Assembly: GCA_000403275.2 (NCBI GenBank)
Contig: KE159599.1
Coordinates: 1,039,548 to 1,103,547 of the forward strand
Direction: 5' to 3'
From: Lachnospiraceae bacterium 28-4
Lineage (GTDB): Bacteria > Bacillota > Clostridia > Lachnospirales > Lachnospiraceae
DNA length: 64,000 nt
Made by a program: the position numbers and the translations under genes. The notes beneath the pieces were generated by a model. It had not been told where the DNA came from and made no database searches. It saw only the letters and a list, made by a program, of their open reading frames with translations. Position 1 is the stretch's first letter. The number at the start of each line of letters is the position of its first letter. This document shows positions 47,323-55,367 of the stretch, in pieces.

Positions 47323-48804
47323 ATGAACTTAGGATTTGACAACCATACTTATTTAAAATTGCAATCAGAACATATCAGGAAAAGGATCGCCCAGTTCGGG
47401 AACAAATTATATCTGGAATTCGGCGGCAAGTTATTTGACGATTACCATGCATCACGCGTCCTTCCCGGTTTTCAACCTGACAGCAAACTGAAAATGCTCC
47501 TGCAGCTCAAGGAACAGGCGGAGATCATCATCGCCATCAGCGCCGACGCGATTGAAAAAAATAAGATACGCGGCGATCTCGGTATTACTTACGATATGGA
47601 CGTCCTGCGCCTGATCGACGCATTCCGCTCCATGGATCTATACGTGGGAAGCGTAGTAATCACCCAGTACTCCGGCCAGCCGGCCGCCGACCATTTCCGC
47701 AAACGCCTGTCGCTTCTCGGAATCCGGTCTTATCTGCATTATATTATTGAAGGCTATCCAAGCAATATCGCTCATATTGTCAGCGATGAAGGCTATGGAA
47801 AAAACGACTATATTGAAACGAGCAGACCGCTGGCCGTCATCACCGCCCCCGGTCCCGGAAGCGGGAAAATGGCAACCTGCCTTTCCCAGTTATACCACGA
47901 ACATAAGAGAGGCATTGCGGCTGGCTATGCCAAGTTTGAGACTTTCCCTATCTGGAACCTGCCATTGCGCCACCCGGTCAATATCGCCTACGAGGCCGCT
48001 ACTGCCGATTTGAACGATGTCAATATGATAGACCCCTTCCATCTGGAAGCCTATGGGGAAACTACCATAAACTATAACCGCGATGTTGAGGTCTTTCCTG
48101 TCCTGAGCGCTATGTTTGAGCAGATTTTGGGCAACAGCCCTTATAAATCTCCTACGGATATGGGAGTGAACATGGCGGGCAAATGCATTATTGACGATGA
48201 AATATGCCGGGAAGCATCCAGGCAGGAAATCATACGCCGCTACTACCAGGCATTGTACGACCAGAAAAAAGATACGATGGGTTCCAAAGAAACCGTGTAC
48301 AAACTGGAACTTCTGATGCAGCAGGCTTCCATTACGGCCGAAGACCGGAAAGTCATCCCTGCAGCCATGATGCGTCAGGAGAATACAGGCCACCCGGCTG
48401 CCGCCATCCAACTGCCGAACGGGCAGATCATCACAGGGAAAACCTCCGACCTTCTCGGAGCTTCCGCTGCCGTCCTGCTCAATGCCCTGAAAACGTTAGG
48501 AGGCATTGACCACGACCGCCATCTCGTATCGCGGGCAGCTATTGAGCCTATACAGGCATTAAAAACCGGCTATCTTGGCAGCCGCAACCCAAGGCTCCAT
48601 ACGGACGAAATACTGATCGCCCTGTCCATCAGCGCAGCCACCGATGAGGCCGCAAAACTGGCGCTCAGCCAGCTTCCGAAGCTCAAAGGCTGTGAAGTAC
48701 ATTCCACGGTCATCCTTTCCTCCGTGGACGAAAAAACGTTCCGCCGGCTTGGCATGCACCTGACAAGCGAACCGGCTTATGAGACAAATTCGATGTTTCA
48801 TTGA
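47323..48804 (+). CDS. DUF1846 family protein
   Basis: 493 residues, a soluble protein matching the DUF1846 family (usual length about 500). Conserved stretches include LYLEFGGKLFDDYHASRVLPGF, PGPGSGKMATCLSQLYHE and CREASRQEIIRRYY. The P-loop-like GPGSGKMA suggests nucleotide binding, but its role is not established. A hairpin (GGCCGC 47258-47263 with GCGGCC 47290-47295) sits in its leader, and TATAAT is at about 47194. A bidirectional terminator separates it from the convergent Septu genes. Confidence 0.9.
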   Translation: MNLGFDNHTYLKLQSEHIRKRIAQFGNKLYLEFGGKLFDDYHASRVLPGFQPDSKLKMLLQLKEQAEIIIAISADAIEKNKIRGDLGITYDMDVLRLIDAFRSMDLYVGSVVITQYSGQPAADHFRKRLSLLGIRSYLHYIIEGYPSNIAHIVSDEGYGKNDYIETSRPLAVITAPGPGSGKMATCLSQLYHEHKRGIAAGYAKFETFPIWNLPLRHPVNIAYEAATADLNDVNMIDPFHLEAYGETTINYNRDVEVFPVLSAMFEQILGNSPYKSPTDMGVNMAGKCIIDDEICREASRQEIIRRYYQALYDQKKDTMGSKETVYKLELLMQQASITAEDRKVIPAAMMRQENTGHPAAAIQLPNGQIITGKTSDLLGASAAVLLNALKTLGGIDHDRHLVSRAAIEPIQALKTGYLGSRNPRLHTDEILIALSISAATDEAAKLALSQLPKLKGCEVHSTVILSSVDEKTFRRLGMHLTSEPAYETNSMFH

Positions 48805-48833
48805 AGCAGTGCGCATTGTCCGCAGGGTTAAAA

Positions 48834-48871
48834 AATTGAGGGGAGCAGAACCTATTCCGCTCCTCTCAATT
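48834..48871. terminator. Bidirectional terminator between DUF1846 and ptuB
   Basis: AATTGAGGGGAGC and GCTCCTCTCAATT pair perfectly (13 bp, 12-base loop), with an A-run on the left. It spans the ptuB stop codon and serves the two convergent transcripts. Confidence 0.8.
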
Positions 48872-49592
48872 CACTGTGTGATCCGCTGTTATTCATCGCT
48901 GATATCATCGACTGCAAATACCAGATCAGAATTCCCACATAAGGAGTCCTGGGATTGGTCTCTGCTTGAAAATCTTTTAAAACACCGGAACAATAAACAA
49001 CCAAATCATCATCCGATACCTGCCCCATCTCATCGATCAAGCTCTCCAACGCCGCTTTTCGTTCTGCTATTAACGGTGATGAAGGACAATTCAAATTCAA
49101 TGTATGTATTAAGTCAAACCGAACGTCCGGATCCGCAGCATCAATCTTCCCATCTATTGTATATGTAATCGATGTTAAAGTTTCCGGTCTGCACGGATTT
49201 ACTTTCCTGAATTCATCATTTCCTTTATGCCCATCGCATGTCAGATCTGACATTGTCCGGCTTCCATGCGCCCCTCTGTTCCCATGGCATACAGCAACAA
49301 AATTATGATAATCAAGCCCCTGCCCTATATTTCTCCCATCACCAGGGCTGCGCGGCACCATATGTTCCAAAATAATTGGTGTTATTACAGGATCCGCATC
49401 CTGGCGCGGGATCCGGCACATGCAATATGCACATATCTGCCCCTGTTCTTCCACAAGTCTGTCTCTGACCTGCTCTTTTAACGGATTTTTTAATAAAGCA
49501 TACGCTTCTTTCGGTGAAAGTTCTTCATCTATTGCCTTCCGGCGCAGCTGTGCCAGTCCTTCCGGCTCGCTTTTCTTCTGAATTGCTATCAT
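48852..49592 (-). CDS. ptuB: Septu defence HNH nuclease PtuB (TIGR02646-like)
   Basis: 246 residues from MIAIQKKSEPEGLAQLRR, overlapping the ptuA stop by ATGA with GGAGG upstream; the frame from 49637 is longer but unsupported. The HNH-type zinc-finger nuclease core is ICAYCMCRI ... IILEHMVPRS ... LDYHNFVAVCHGN. With PtuA it forms the Septu anti-phage pair, in which PtuB cleaves nucleic acid when the complex is activated by infection. Confidence 0.88.
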   Translation of the reverse strand: MIAIQKKSEPEGLAQLRRKAIDEELSPKEAYALLKNPLKEQVRDRLVEEQGQICAYCMCRIPRQDADPVITPIILEHMVPRSPGDGRNIGQGLDYHNFVAVCHGNRGAHGSRTMSDLTCDGHKGNDEFRKVNPCRPETLTSITYTIDGKIDAADPDVRFDLIHTLNLNCPSSPLIAERKAALESLIDEMGQVSDDDLVVYCSGVLKDFQAETNPRTPYVGILIWYLQSMISAMNNSGSHSELRGAE

Positions 49593-50887
49593 TTTTGACC
49601 TCCGCGTATACGTTCCAGCTTTAGTTTTACACGGCATCCAGCCACCTCTGGGTCATGGTAATCCCGCAATTTATCAATTTTATCCAATATCTGTTCTGCC
49701 AATCTGAATTCTTTCTTTTCAAGCAAGCTATAAAAACTCTTGAACAATTTTGAAACTTCCGGCGGCCGCTCAGTTACCCCCATTATTTCATTTAAAACTG
49801 CATTAACCTCCTTGCCATAAACCTGACTGCCCGCATTCATAATCTGATAGTCTTTTAAAATCATCAAATTCTCGCTCTTCACCGACTGGATCACCGCCGG
49901 TGCATGTGTGGTGACAATAAACTGTACTTTCGGAAAAATATTTATTAAATCATAGATGACACGCTGCTGCCAAGCCGGATGCAGATGCAGATCCACTTCA
50001 TCAAGCAAAACAATTCCATCCGTCTCCGATAATACACGCTCCGACAGCTGCGGATTCAACACAGCCATCCGATAAGCAATATCCGCAATGAGGCTGATCG
50101 TTCCTTTATATCCGTCGCTTAACTGATTCAGCGGAATTTTTACCTTGCCTTCTTTTTCGTCTTGATAAATAATCACAATCTCAGACGTATCCAAATCCAA
50201 CTTCACTTTTACATCTGTAATTCCGGTCATGAGCGCAAAGCAACGTTCCATGGCGCCCCTGACGGCGGAAAATTCAGGACTGGGGATTTTTTCATCCAGA
50301 TCACGTCTCGCCATTTTCCTAAACCAATTCATCATCAGTTTTACGTTTGCCGTTCCGTCTAAACAATCAATGTACCCATTCGTTCGCGTATTTTTCTTAA
50401 AAGTATCACTTTTCTTTTCCCGGTGGTAATCCCACATACGACCAGTTCCATAATATGCTATCATCGGAAGAATAAGAGATGCGTCCCCATTCATCAATTT
50501 TTTCCGATAGGCTCCTGAAATGTCAGTCATTTCTCTTGCATCCACTACTGTCGTTTTTCCGTTTTCACCGTTTAATGCCCTCATCCATGGAGTCATTTTC
50601 CCGTCAATATTTCCATATGCAAACACCTCTACCGGATATTGCGGCTGTACGTCAATCACGCTTCCCATGGAATAATATTTATTATGTGCATCGTTTTTAT
50701 CTATTGTTCTCAATCGAATCCCATCGAAAGAATACAACAAAGTCCCTGCGGCAACAGCCGCCGCTTCTAAAACCGTCGTTTTACCAGCTCCATTTGCCCC
50801 AACAATTACCGTCAGCCTATCGTGAAATTCCACTTCTAACTTCTCAAAACACCTGAAATTATGCAATACCAATTGTTTCAGATTCAC
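49589..50887 (-). CDS. ptuA: Septu defence ATPase PtuA
   Basis: 432 residues starting with GTG (50885-50887), eight bases after GGAGG; another GTG is three codons upstream. It is an OLD/SMC-like ATPase: Walker A VGANGAGKTT, ABC-type signature LNQLSDGYKGT, Walker B GIVLLDEVDLHLHP and H-loop IVTTHAPAV. The order PtuA-PtuB with coupled overlap is diagnostic of Septu. It is an isolated two-gene insertion between housekeeping genes, and flanking repeats were not found. Confidence 0.88.
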   Translation of the reverse strand: MNLKQLVLHNFRCFEKLEVEFHDRLTVIVGANGAGKTTVLEAAAVAAGTLLYSFDGIRLRTIDKNDAHNKYYSMGSVIDVQPQYPVEVFAYGNIDGKMTPWMRALNGENGKTTVVDAREMTDISGAYRKKLMNGDASLILPMIAYYGTGRMWDYHREKKSDTFKKNTRTNGYIDCLDGTANVKLMMNWFRKMARRDLDEKIPSPEFSAVRGAMERCFALMTGITDVKVKLDLDTSEIVIIYQDEKEGKVKIPLNQLSDGYKGTISLIADIAYRMAVLNPQLSERVLSETDGIVLLDEVDLHLHPAWQQRVIYDLINIFPKVQFIVTTHAPAVIQSVKSENLMILKDYQIMNAGSQVYGKEVNAVLNEIMGVTERPPEVSKLFKSFYSLLEKKEFRLAEQILDKIDKLRDYHDPEVAGCRVKLKLERIRGGQK

Positions 50888-50917
50888 CCCATGCACCTCC
50901 GATCGCTTTCCGTTTTC

Positions 50918-51820
50918 CTACAGCTTCTTCAAAAAATGCCCGTCTACATTCACGCCTTCGTTCACGACAATAAACGCTTTCGGATCATACTTCCGGATAA
51001 TATGCTTCAGTCTGCCTACCTCATATTTGGACACTACCATATAAAGCACTTCCGTATTCTCATCGGTATATGCACCAAGCCCCTTCCATGTAGTAATACC
51101 CCGTTCCAGCTTCTGGAAAATCTCCTGCTCCATCTCCGTACAAGCATTCTTGGTAATAATATTTACCTCCACATTAATATTCTGGGAATGCACCTTGTCC
51201 ACCGCGAAAGCGCTGACCGATGCATAGATCAGGGAATAAATCACCGTCTGTACATCAAACAGGAAAAGACATACCGAATACAATGCAATATTCACAATCA
51301 GATTGACCTTCCCTACGCTGAAATCCTTCTTCCAACGGATCAGCAATATGCCCAGCACATCCGTACCGCCGTCAGAACTTCCCATTTTCAGGGAAATGCC
51401 GATCCCCGATCCACATAAAATACCGCCAATCAGGCACGACGCCAGAATATCCTCCATCACCGGCGTCCTTGGAACCGTTATGATAAACAGAAAAAAAGAC
51501 ATTGCTGTTACACATACCAGAGTTTTTGTAAAAAATATCTTTCCCAGTTTTTTCATCGCTATAATAAACAACGGGATATTGAAAATATAATAAATCAGGC
51601 CCGCGATATCAAAACTTTCCAGCGGCAGCCCCGCATATTGGATCAACAAAGTACGGATGACCTGACAGATCCCCATCATCCCGCCAGTATACAGCCCGTG
51701 CGGAACCACAAATAAATTCATTCCGACGGCGTAAAGAGCCGTTCCGGCTACCGCGCCTAGCAATCTTCTCGTTTCATAAATAACAAGCTTCCGCTCCAGC
51801 TTTGGAATTCTGTTCATCAA
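50918..51820 (-). CDS. YitT/DUF2179 family membrane protein
   Basis: 300 residues. Five or six membrane segments in the N-terminal 200 residues (GVGTALYAVGMN-type start, here GAVAGTALYAVGMNLFVVPHG, GGSDGGTDVL-type motif SSDGGTDVLGILL) and a C-terminal DUF2179 cytoplasmic domain (ITTWKGLGAYTDENTEVLYMVVSKYEV). The family's function is not settled. Just upstream are two 16-base tandem repeats (51917-51948). Confidence 0.9.
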   Translation of the reverse strand: MMNRIPKLERKLVIYETRRLLGAVAGTALYAVGMNLFVVPHGLYTGGMMGICQVIRTLLIQYAGLPLESFDIAGLIYYIFNIPLFIIAMKKLGKIFFTKTLVCVTAMSFFLFIITVPRTPVMEDILASCLIGGILCGSGIGISLKMGSSDGGTDVLGILLIRWKKDFSVGKVNLIVNIALYSVCLFLFDVQTVIYSLIYASVSAFAVDKVHSQNINVEVNIITKNACTEMEQEIFQKLERGITTWKGLGAYTDENTEVLYMVVSKYEVGRLKHIIRKYDPKAFIVVNEGVNVDGHFLKKL

Positions 51821-51916
51821 ATCTCCTCCCTGACAATACGCTTCCAGCAGCGTCTATTATGCTCCCAATACATCTGCGCATATATTTTCTCCATTTGCGC
51901 AAACTAGAATTTGTTT

Positions 51917-51948
51917 AAACTGTGGTTTGAACAAACTGTAGTTTGGCC
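51917..51948. repeat. Two 16-base tandem repeats in a divergent promoter region
   Basis: AAACTGTGGTTTGAAC (51917-51932) and AAACTGTAGTTTGGCC (51933-51948) follow head to tail between yitT and the divergent DUF3892 gene. Each is itself nearly palindromic (AAACTGT-GTTTG). They could be tandem operator sites. Confidence 0.6.
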
Positions 51949-52014
51949 AAACGGCCAGCGCCATTCACAATAAAACTCTAACCAATATTATACCAAAAAA
52001 GGAGACAATGCAAT

Positions 52015-52317
52015 ATGAAAAATATCGATAAAGATTCTCTCAACGACGCGCTTGCCAGAAATACGCTGGATGATATTCCCACGCCCAAAAGCGACGCCAA
52101 GGAAATCATCGGCCTGGTAAAAAGCGGCGGACGGGTCACCGGCTACCAGCTTTCGGACGGTGCCACCGTTTCCAAGCAGGAAGGAGTAGATCTTGCCAAA
52201 GAAGGGGGCATCAAAGGAGTCGGCATCGCCCACCGAAAAGATACGGAATATTTAAAATCCCTGCCGGACGGCACGGAAAACAACAATCTGAATAACCTCC
52301 CTTCCATATCCGGTTGA
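52015..52317 (+). CDS. DUF3892 domain protein
   Basis: 100 residues. The segment IIGLVKSGGRVTGYQLSDGATVSKQEGVDLAKEGG (seen as VTGYQLSDG...) matches DUF3892, a small domain of unknown function. AAGGAGACAATGCAAT precedes the ATG. It is followed closely by the superoxide-dismutase-like gene on the same strand. The N-terminus is charged and without a signal. Confidence 0.85.
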   Translation: MKNIDKDSLNDALARNTLDDIPTPKSDAKEIIGLVKSGGRVTGYQLSDGATVSKQEGVDLAKEGGIKGVGIAHRKDTEYLKSLPDGTENNNLNNLPSISG

Positions 52318-52401
52318 TTTTCGGCAGCAGCCGCTTCCTTTCCCATAAACTCCCATCCATGCATATATTATAGAAACATTGCCATATAAAGGATAGCGAC
52401 T

Positions 52402-52893
52402 ATGTACCAATTTACGCCACGACTGACCTTTGTACGCATATTAGATAAAAACTGCCCGGCCGCCATGGCATGGGTTACCGGCAAAGGCGCTTATTCCGAA
52501 CTAAGCGGACTCGTCAAGTTTTACCGCACCCCCTACGAAGGAGTCCTCGTAGAAGCGGAAATATTCGGACTTCCCAATATTTCCACGCAGGATTCTTCCG
52601 ATTTCTACGCTATGCATATCCACCAAAACGGAGACTGCTCCGGCTCTTTCGAAAAAACCGGCGGTCATTTCAATCCTTCCAACACCGTCCATCCGGAACA
52701 TGCCGGCGACATGGTTCCCTTGCTCGGAAACCAGGGCTATGCCTGGACGGCCTTTTACGACAAACGCTTTACAATCGAGGATATTATAGGAAAATCCGTC
52801 ATCATTCATTCCCGGCGGGATGACTTCACCACTCAGCCCGCCGGCGACCCCGGCGAAAAGATCGGCTGCGGGGTCATACGCCGGGAAGAATAA
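52402..52893 (+). CDS. Cu/Zn superoxide dismutase family protein
   Basis: 163 residues without a signal peptide. The metal ligands are present in MHIHQNGDC (two His), GGHFNP, TVHPEHAGDM (two His, Asp) and VIIHSRRDD. The loop between the third and fourth zinc ligands is about six residues shorter than usual. The disulfide Cys pair (GDC and GCGVI) is kept. The active-site Arg before the last Cys is Lys (GEKIGCGVI). Family membership is clear, but activity is not certain. A terminator follows at 52913-52948. Confidence 0.88.
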   Translation: MYQFTPRLTFVRILDKNCPAAMAWVTGKGAYSELSGLVKFYRTPYEGVLVEAEIFGLPNISTQDSSDFYAMHIHQNGDCSGSFEKTGGHFNPSNTVHPEHAGDMVPLLGNQGYAWTAFYDKRFTIEDIIGKSVIIHSRRDDFTTQPAGDPGEKIGCGVIRREE

Positions 52894-52912
52894 TTCCCCA
52901 CAGTTTTCAAGC

Positions 52913-52948
52913 AAACAGGTGCGGCGGTCAATCCCTCTGCACCTGTTT
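52913..52948. terminator. Terminator between SOD-like gene and amidase-deacetylase
   Basis: AAACAGGTGC pairs perfectly with GCACCTGTTT around a 16-base loop, between convergent genes. Confidence 0.7.
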
Positions 52949-52973
52949 CCATTACAATAAACCTCTCCTCCGG

Positions 52974-54371
52974 TCAATCCATATGAAAATGCACCGGTTC
53001 CACCTCTTCGGTCAATGCCTTCATTTCATATTCCGGCAGTTCATCCAGCAATTCATCCAGACATATCCCCGTGGCGTAAACCACGTCATGGGCCAGCATC
53101 ACCACATTCTGCCTGCCAAGAGCAGATTCCCTGGCATTGGTGATCAGCTGTTTGGGATCGGGGTTTTGAACCGCATCCTCCAGGCTGGCATTCCAGTCGT
53201 AATAAATAAATCCCATTTCTGTCATTTTTTCCGCAATATCCTTGCACACACGCTTATTATATGCATTAACGCTCCCTCCCGGAAAACGGAAAAGTTTTGC
53301 CTCCACTCCCGTCGTTTCTTTAATTACCTCATAAGCCTTTTCAAAGTCCCGGACATAACTGTCCACGCTCTCATATATTTTCTCATAATCATGGCTATAG
53401 CAATGGATCCCTATCGTATGCCCCTCCTCTGCTATCCTTCTTGCCATATCAGGATTCCTCTCCACATTTTCTCCAACCAGGAAAAAAGTAGCCTTTATAT
53501 TCCTCTCTTTTAATATTGTTAAGACTCTATCTGTATTTTCCACATATGGGCCGTCATCAAAAGTAAGATACATCGTTTTCGGATGAAAATAAAGATCGAT
53601 GCCGCTCACAATGCCATCCGCTATTTTTTGCTGGTACTCCGATGTTATCAGCTTTCCCCCTTCTTCCGAATTGGACAAAAAACCGGTCTCAACCAGACAG
53701 GACGGCATAACCGTTTCCCGGGTCACATGAAGTTCGGAATCCCCCCTCAGCTCCCTTGCTTTCGCTCCCGTACTTTTTAATGTTTCCTGATGGATCAGCC
53801 GGGCCAGCCTTTCGTTATCCGCTCCCTTTCCTGCGTCATACCATGTCTCAATGCCTTCCACGCTTTCATCCTCAAAAGTATTCTGATGGATGCTCACGTA
53901 AATATCCGCTTCCCAGGCATTGGCATTTTTAACACGCTCTTCTTTTGCCGTATAAGTATCATCCTCCCGCGCCAGGACTGCCTGATACCCCATTCCCTCC
54001 AGCCGGTCTCTTACCATTTCCGCAATCGCCAGGTTGATATCTTTTTCCTGTATGCCATTTTTTTCGCATCCTTCGTCTTCCCCTCCGTGCCCAGGATCGA
54101 TTACCACAACCGGCACGCCCGGTTCCCTTTCCATTGCTTCCGGCAAGGCCAGATTGCCGGATATGGTTTCCGCCGTCGTTTTTAATTCCGCCTTCCGGTT
54201 TTCTTCCGCTTCTATCTCCGGGTTTTCAGGAGCCGCCAGCGTATTCAATGCCAGTGCCATTGACGTTCCTGCCGCTGCAGCCGCCACCAGCAGCGCACAA
54301 GCGACCCGCACTCTCCTCTTTCTGCGCGTCTCACGCTTTTTCATTTGTTCATATGATATTCTTTTGTACAT
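52974..54371 (-). CDS. Amidase_3 and NodB polysaccharide deacetylase fusion
   Basis: 465 residues. A membrane anchor (about 20-42) is followed by an N-acetylmuramoyl-L-alanine amidase domain (85-255: VVVIDPGHGGEDEG, Glu/His zinc ligands, SIHQNTFED, PSCLVETGFLSN) and a NodB deacetylase domain (265-440: MYLTFDDGP, GIHCYSHDY, FRFPGG). The two activities together would cut stem peptides and deacetylate glycan of peptidoglycan. Such fusions are found in clostridia and spore formers, but are not common. The cytoplasmic part is very basic (KKRETRRKRRVR). Confidence 0.93.
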   Translation of the reverse strand: MYKRISYEQMKKRETRRKRRVRVACALLVAAAAAGTSMALALNTLAAPENPEIEAEENRKAELKTTAETISGNLALPEAMEREPGVPVVVIDPGHGGEDEGCEKNGIQEKDINLAIAEMVRDRLEGMGYQAVLAREDDTYTAKEERVKNANAWEADIYVSIHQNTFEDESVEGIETWYDAGKGADNERLARLIHQETLKSTGAKARELRGDSELHVTRETVMPSCLVETGFLSNSEEGGKLITSEYQQKIADGIVSGIDLYFHPKTMYLTFDDGPYVENTDRVLTILKERNIKATFFLVGENVERNPDMARRIAEEGHTIGIHCYSHDYEKIYESVDSYVRDFEKAYEVIKETTGVEAKLFRFPGGSVNAYNKRVCKDIAEKMTEMGFIYYDWNASLEDAVQNPDPKQLITNARESALGRQNVVMLAHDVVYATGICLDELLDELPEYEMKALTEEVEPVHFHMD

Positions 54372-54394
54372 ATTTTGACGCTCCCTTCTTCCCG

Positions 54395-54453
54395 AAAAAA
54401 CACCCTTGCATCATCCGCCTTTGACTGTTGTCAATAAGTAGATTACACAAGGG
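54395..54453 (-). terminator. Terminator of the two-component operon
   Basis: On the minus strand CCCTTG (54448-54453) pairs with CAAGGG (54403-54408), followed by TGTTTTTT. The loop holds a smaller TTGAC/GTCAA hairpin. It lies downstream of the 54492 stop. Confidence 0.6.
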
Positions 54454-54491
54454 CTGCATCAAAATATCATCATACTTGTATCATACTTGCA

Positions 54492-55367
54492 TCATTTTGC
54501 AATTTTTAAAAATAACTCGTTAATCCCTTCATAAAACCCGACCGTTACCACCGTATTGCCTTCGCCGATGCCGGGAAAAGTATACTTTTTAAAATAAGGC
54601 GTTGTCTCCAGCAGCGGATTGACCGATTCATAAGGGACAGGCTCGCTGATCCCCATATAGCCGCTCCATTTTTCCACGATCCCGTCCGGGTCGATGTCCT
54701 CCCATGCAAGAGGCGTCCTCACATAAAACTCATAAATTTTACCGCTGTCGGCATCGATATACGCATCGATCAGACGGTTATCCTTATCGGCATTTTTTTG
54801 GCTGTTTGACAGACTCAGCTTCCAGACCGCCACATTATTTCTCGGTTCCAGCACGTCGATCGCCGAATACAGAACCGCATCATAATATCCCTTTTCTATT
54901 TTTTTCACGCCCTCCGGCAAAATCCCGAGGCCGGCCAGCATTTCCAGGCTGCTGTTGCATGTTCCGTATATTTCCTCATCCGTAATCTCTTCCCCGGAAG
55001 GTCCTTTGTGATTGACGACAAACGCATAAGTACCCCCCAATCCCTGATACCCCGTCTCCGACGTTTCATTCCTCGTCCATGCATTTTGCTCGCTTTCCGG
55101 CAGAGCCTGGCTGTTAAGGCATTGGGAAAGAATATATAACTTCTCGTTGCCGTTCAACGAATACCGGTATCCTTCCCCGGCCTCCTCGATTTCCTTCCAA
55201 TGCGTCTCGTTCAATATCTCTTTATCCTTATATCCCGTCAACGCTTCCGGCCCCCAGACGGACGCCGCAATAACCAAAGCGGTAAAGGCAAGAAAGAAAA
55301 TGGCAACTCTGTCCTTCGGCAGCGCTTCTCCGATCCGGTCGGATATTTTATCCCTTATTCGCTTCAT
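54492..55367 (-). CDS. Membrane-anchored protein of unknown family in a two-component operon
   Basis: 291 residues from MKRIRDKISDRIGEALPKDR, with GGAGGGGCAT upstream. There is one N-terminal membrane segment (about 21-42, VAIFFLAFTALVIAASVWGP) and an extracellular domain of about 245 residues with a PepSY-like feel (LIDAYIDADSGKIYEFYVRTP). It overlaps the histidine kinase gene by 20 bases and is last in the operon. It may be a sensor accessory or target. The family is not recognised. Confidence 0.75.
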   Translation of the reverse strand: MKRIRDKISDRIGEALPKDRVAIFFLAFTALVIAASVWGPEALTGYKDKEILNETHWKEIEEAGEGYRYSLNGNEKLYILSQCLNSQALPESEQNAWTRNETSETGYQGLGGTYAFVVNHKGPSGEEITDEEIYGTCNSSLEMLAGLGILPEGVKKIEKGYYDAVLYSAIDVLEPRNNVAVWKLSLSNSQKNADKDNRLIDAYIDADSGKIYEFYVRTPLAWEDIDPDGIVEKWSGYMGISEPVPYESVNPLLETTPYFKKYTFPGIGEGNTVVTVGFYEGINELFLKIAK

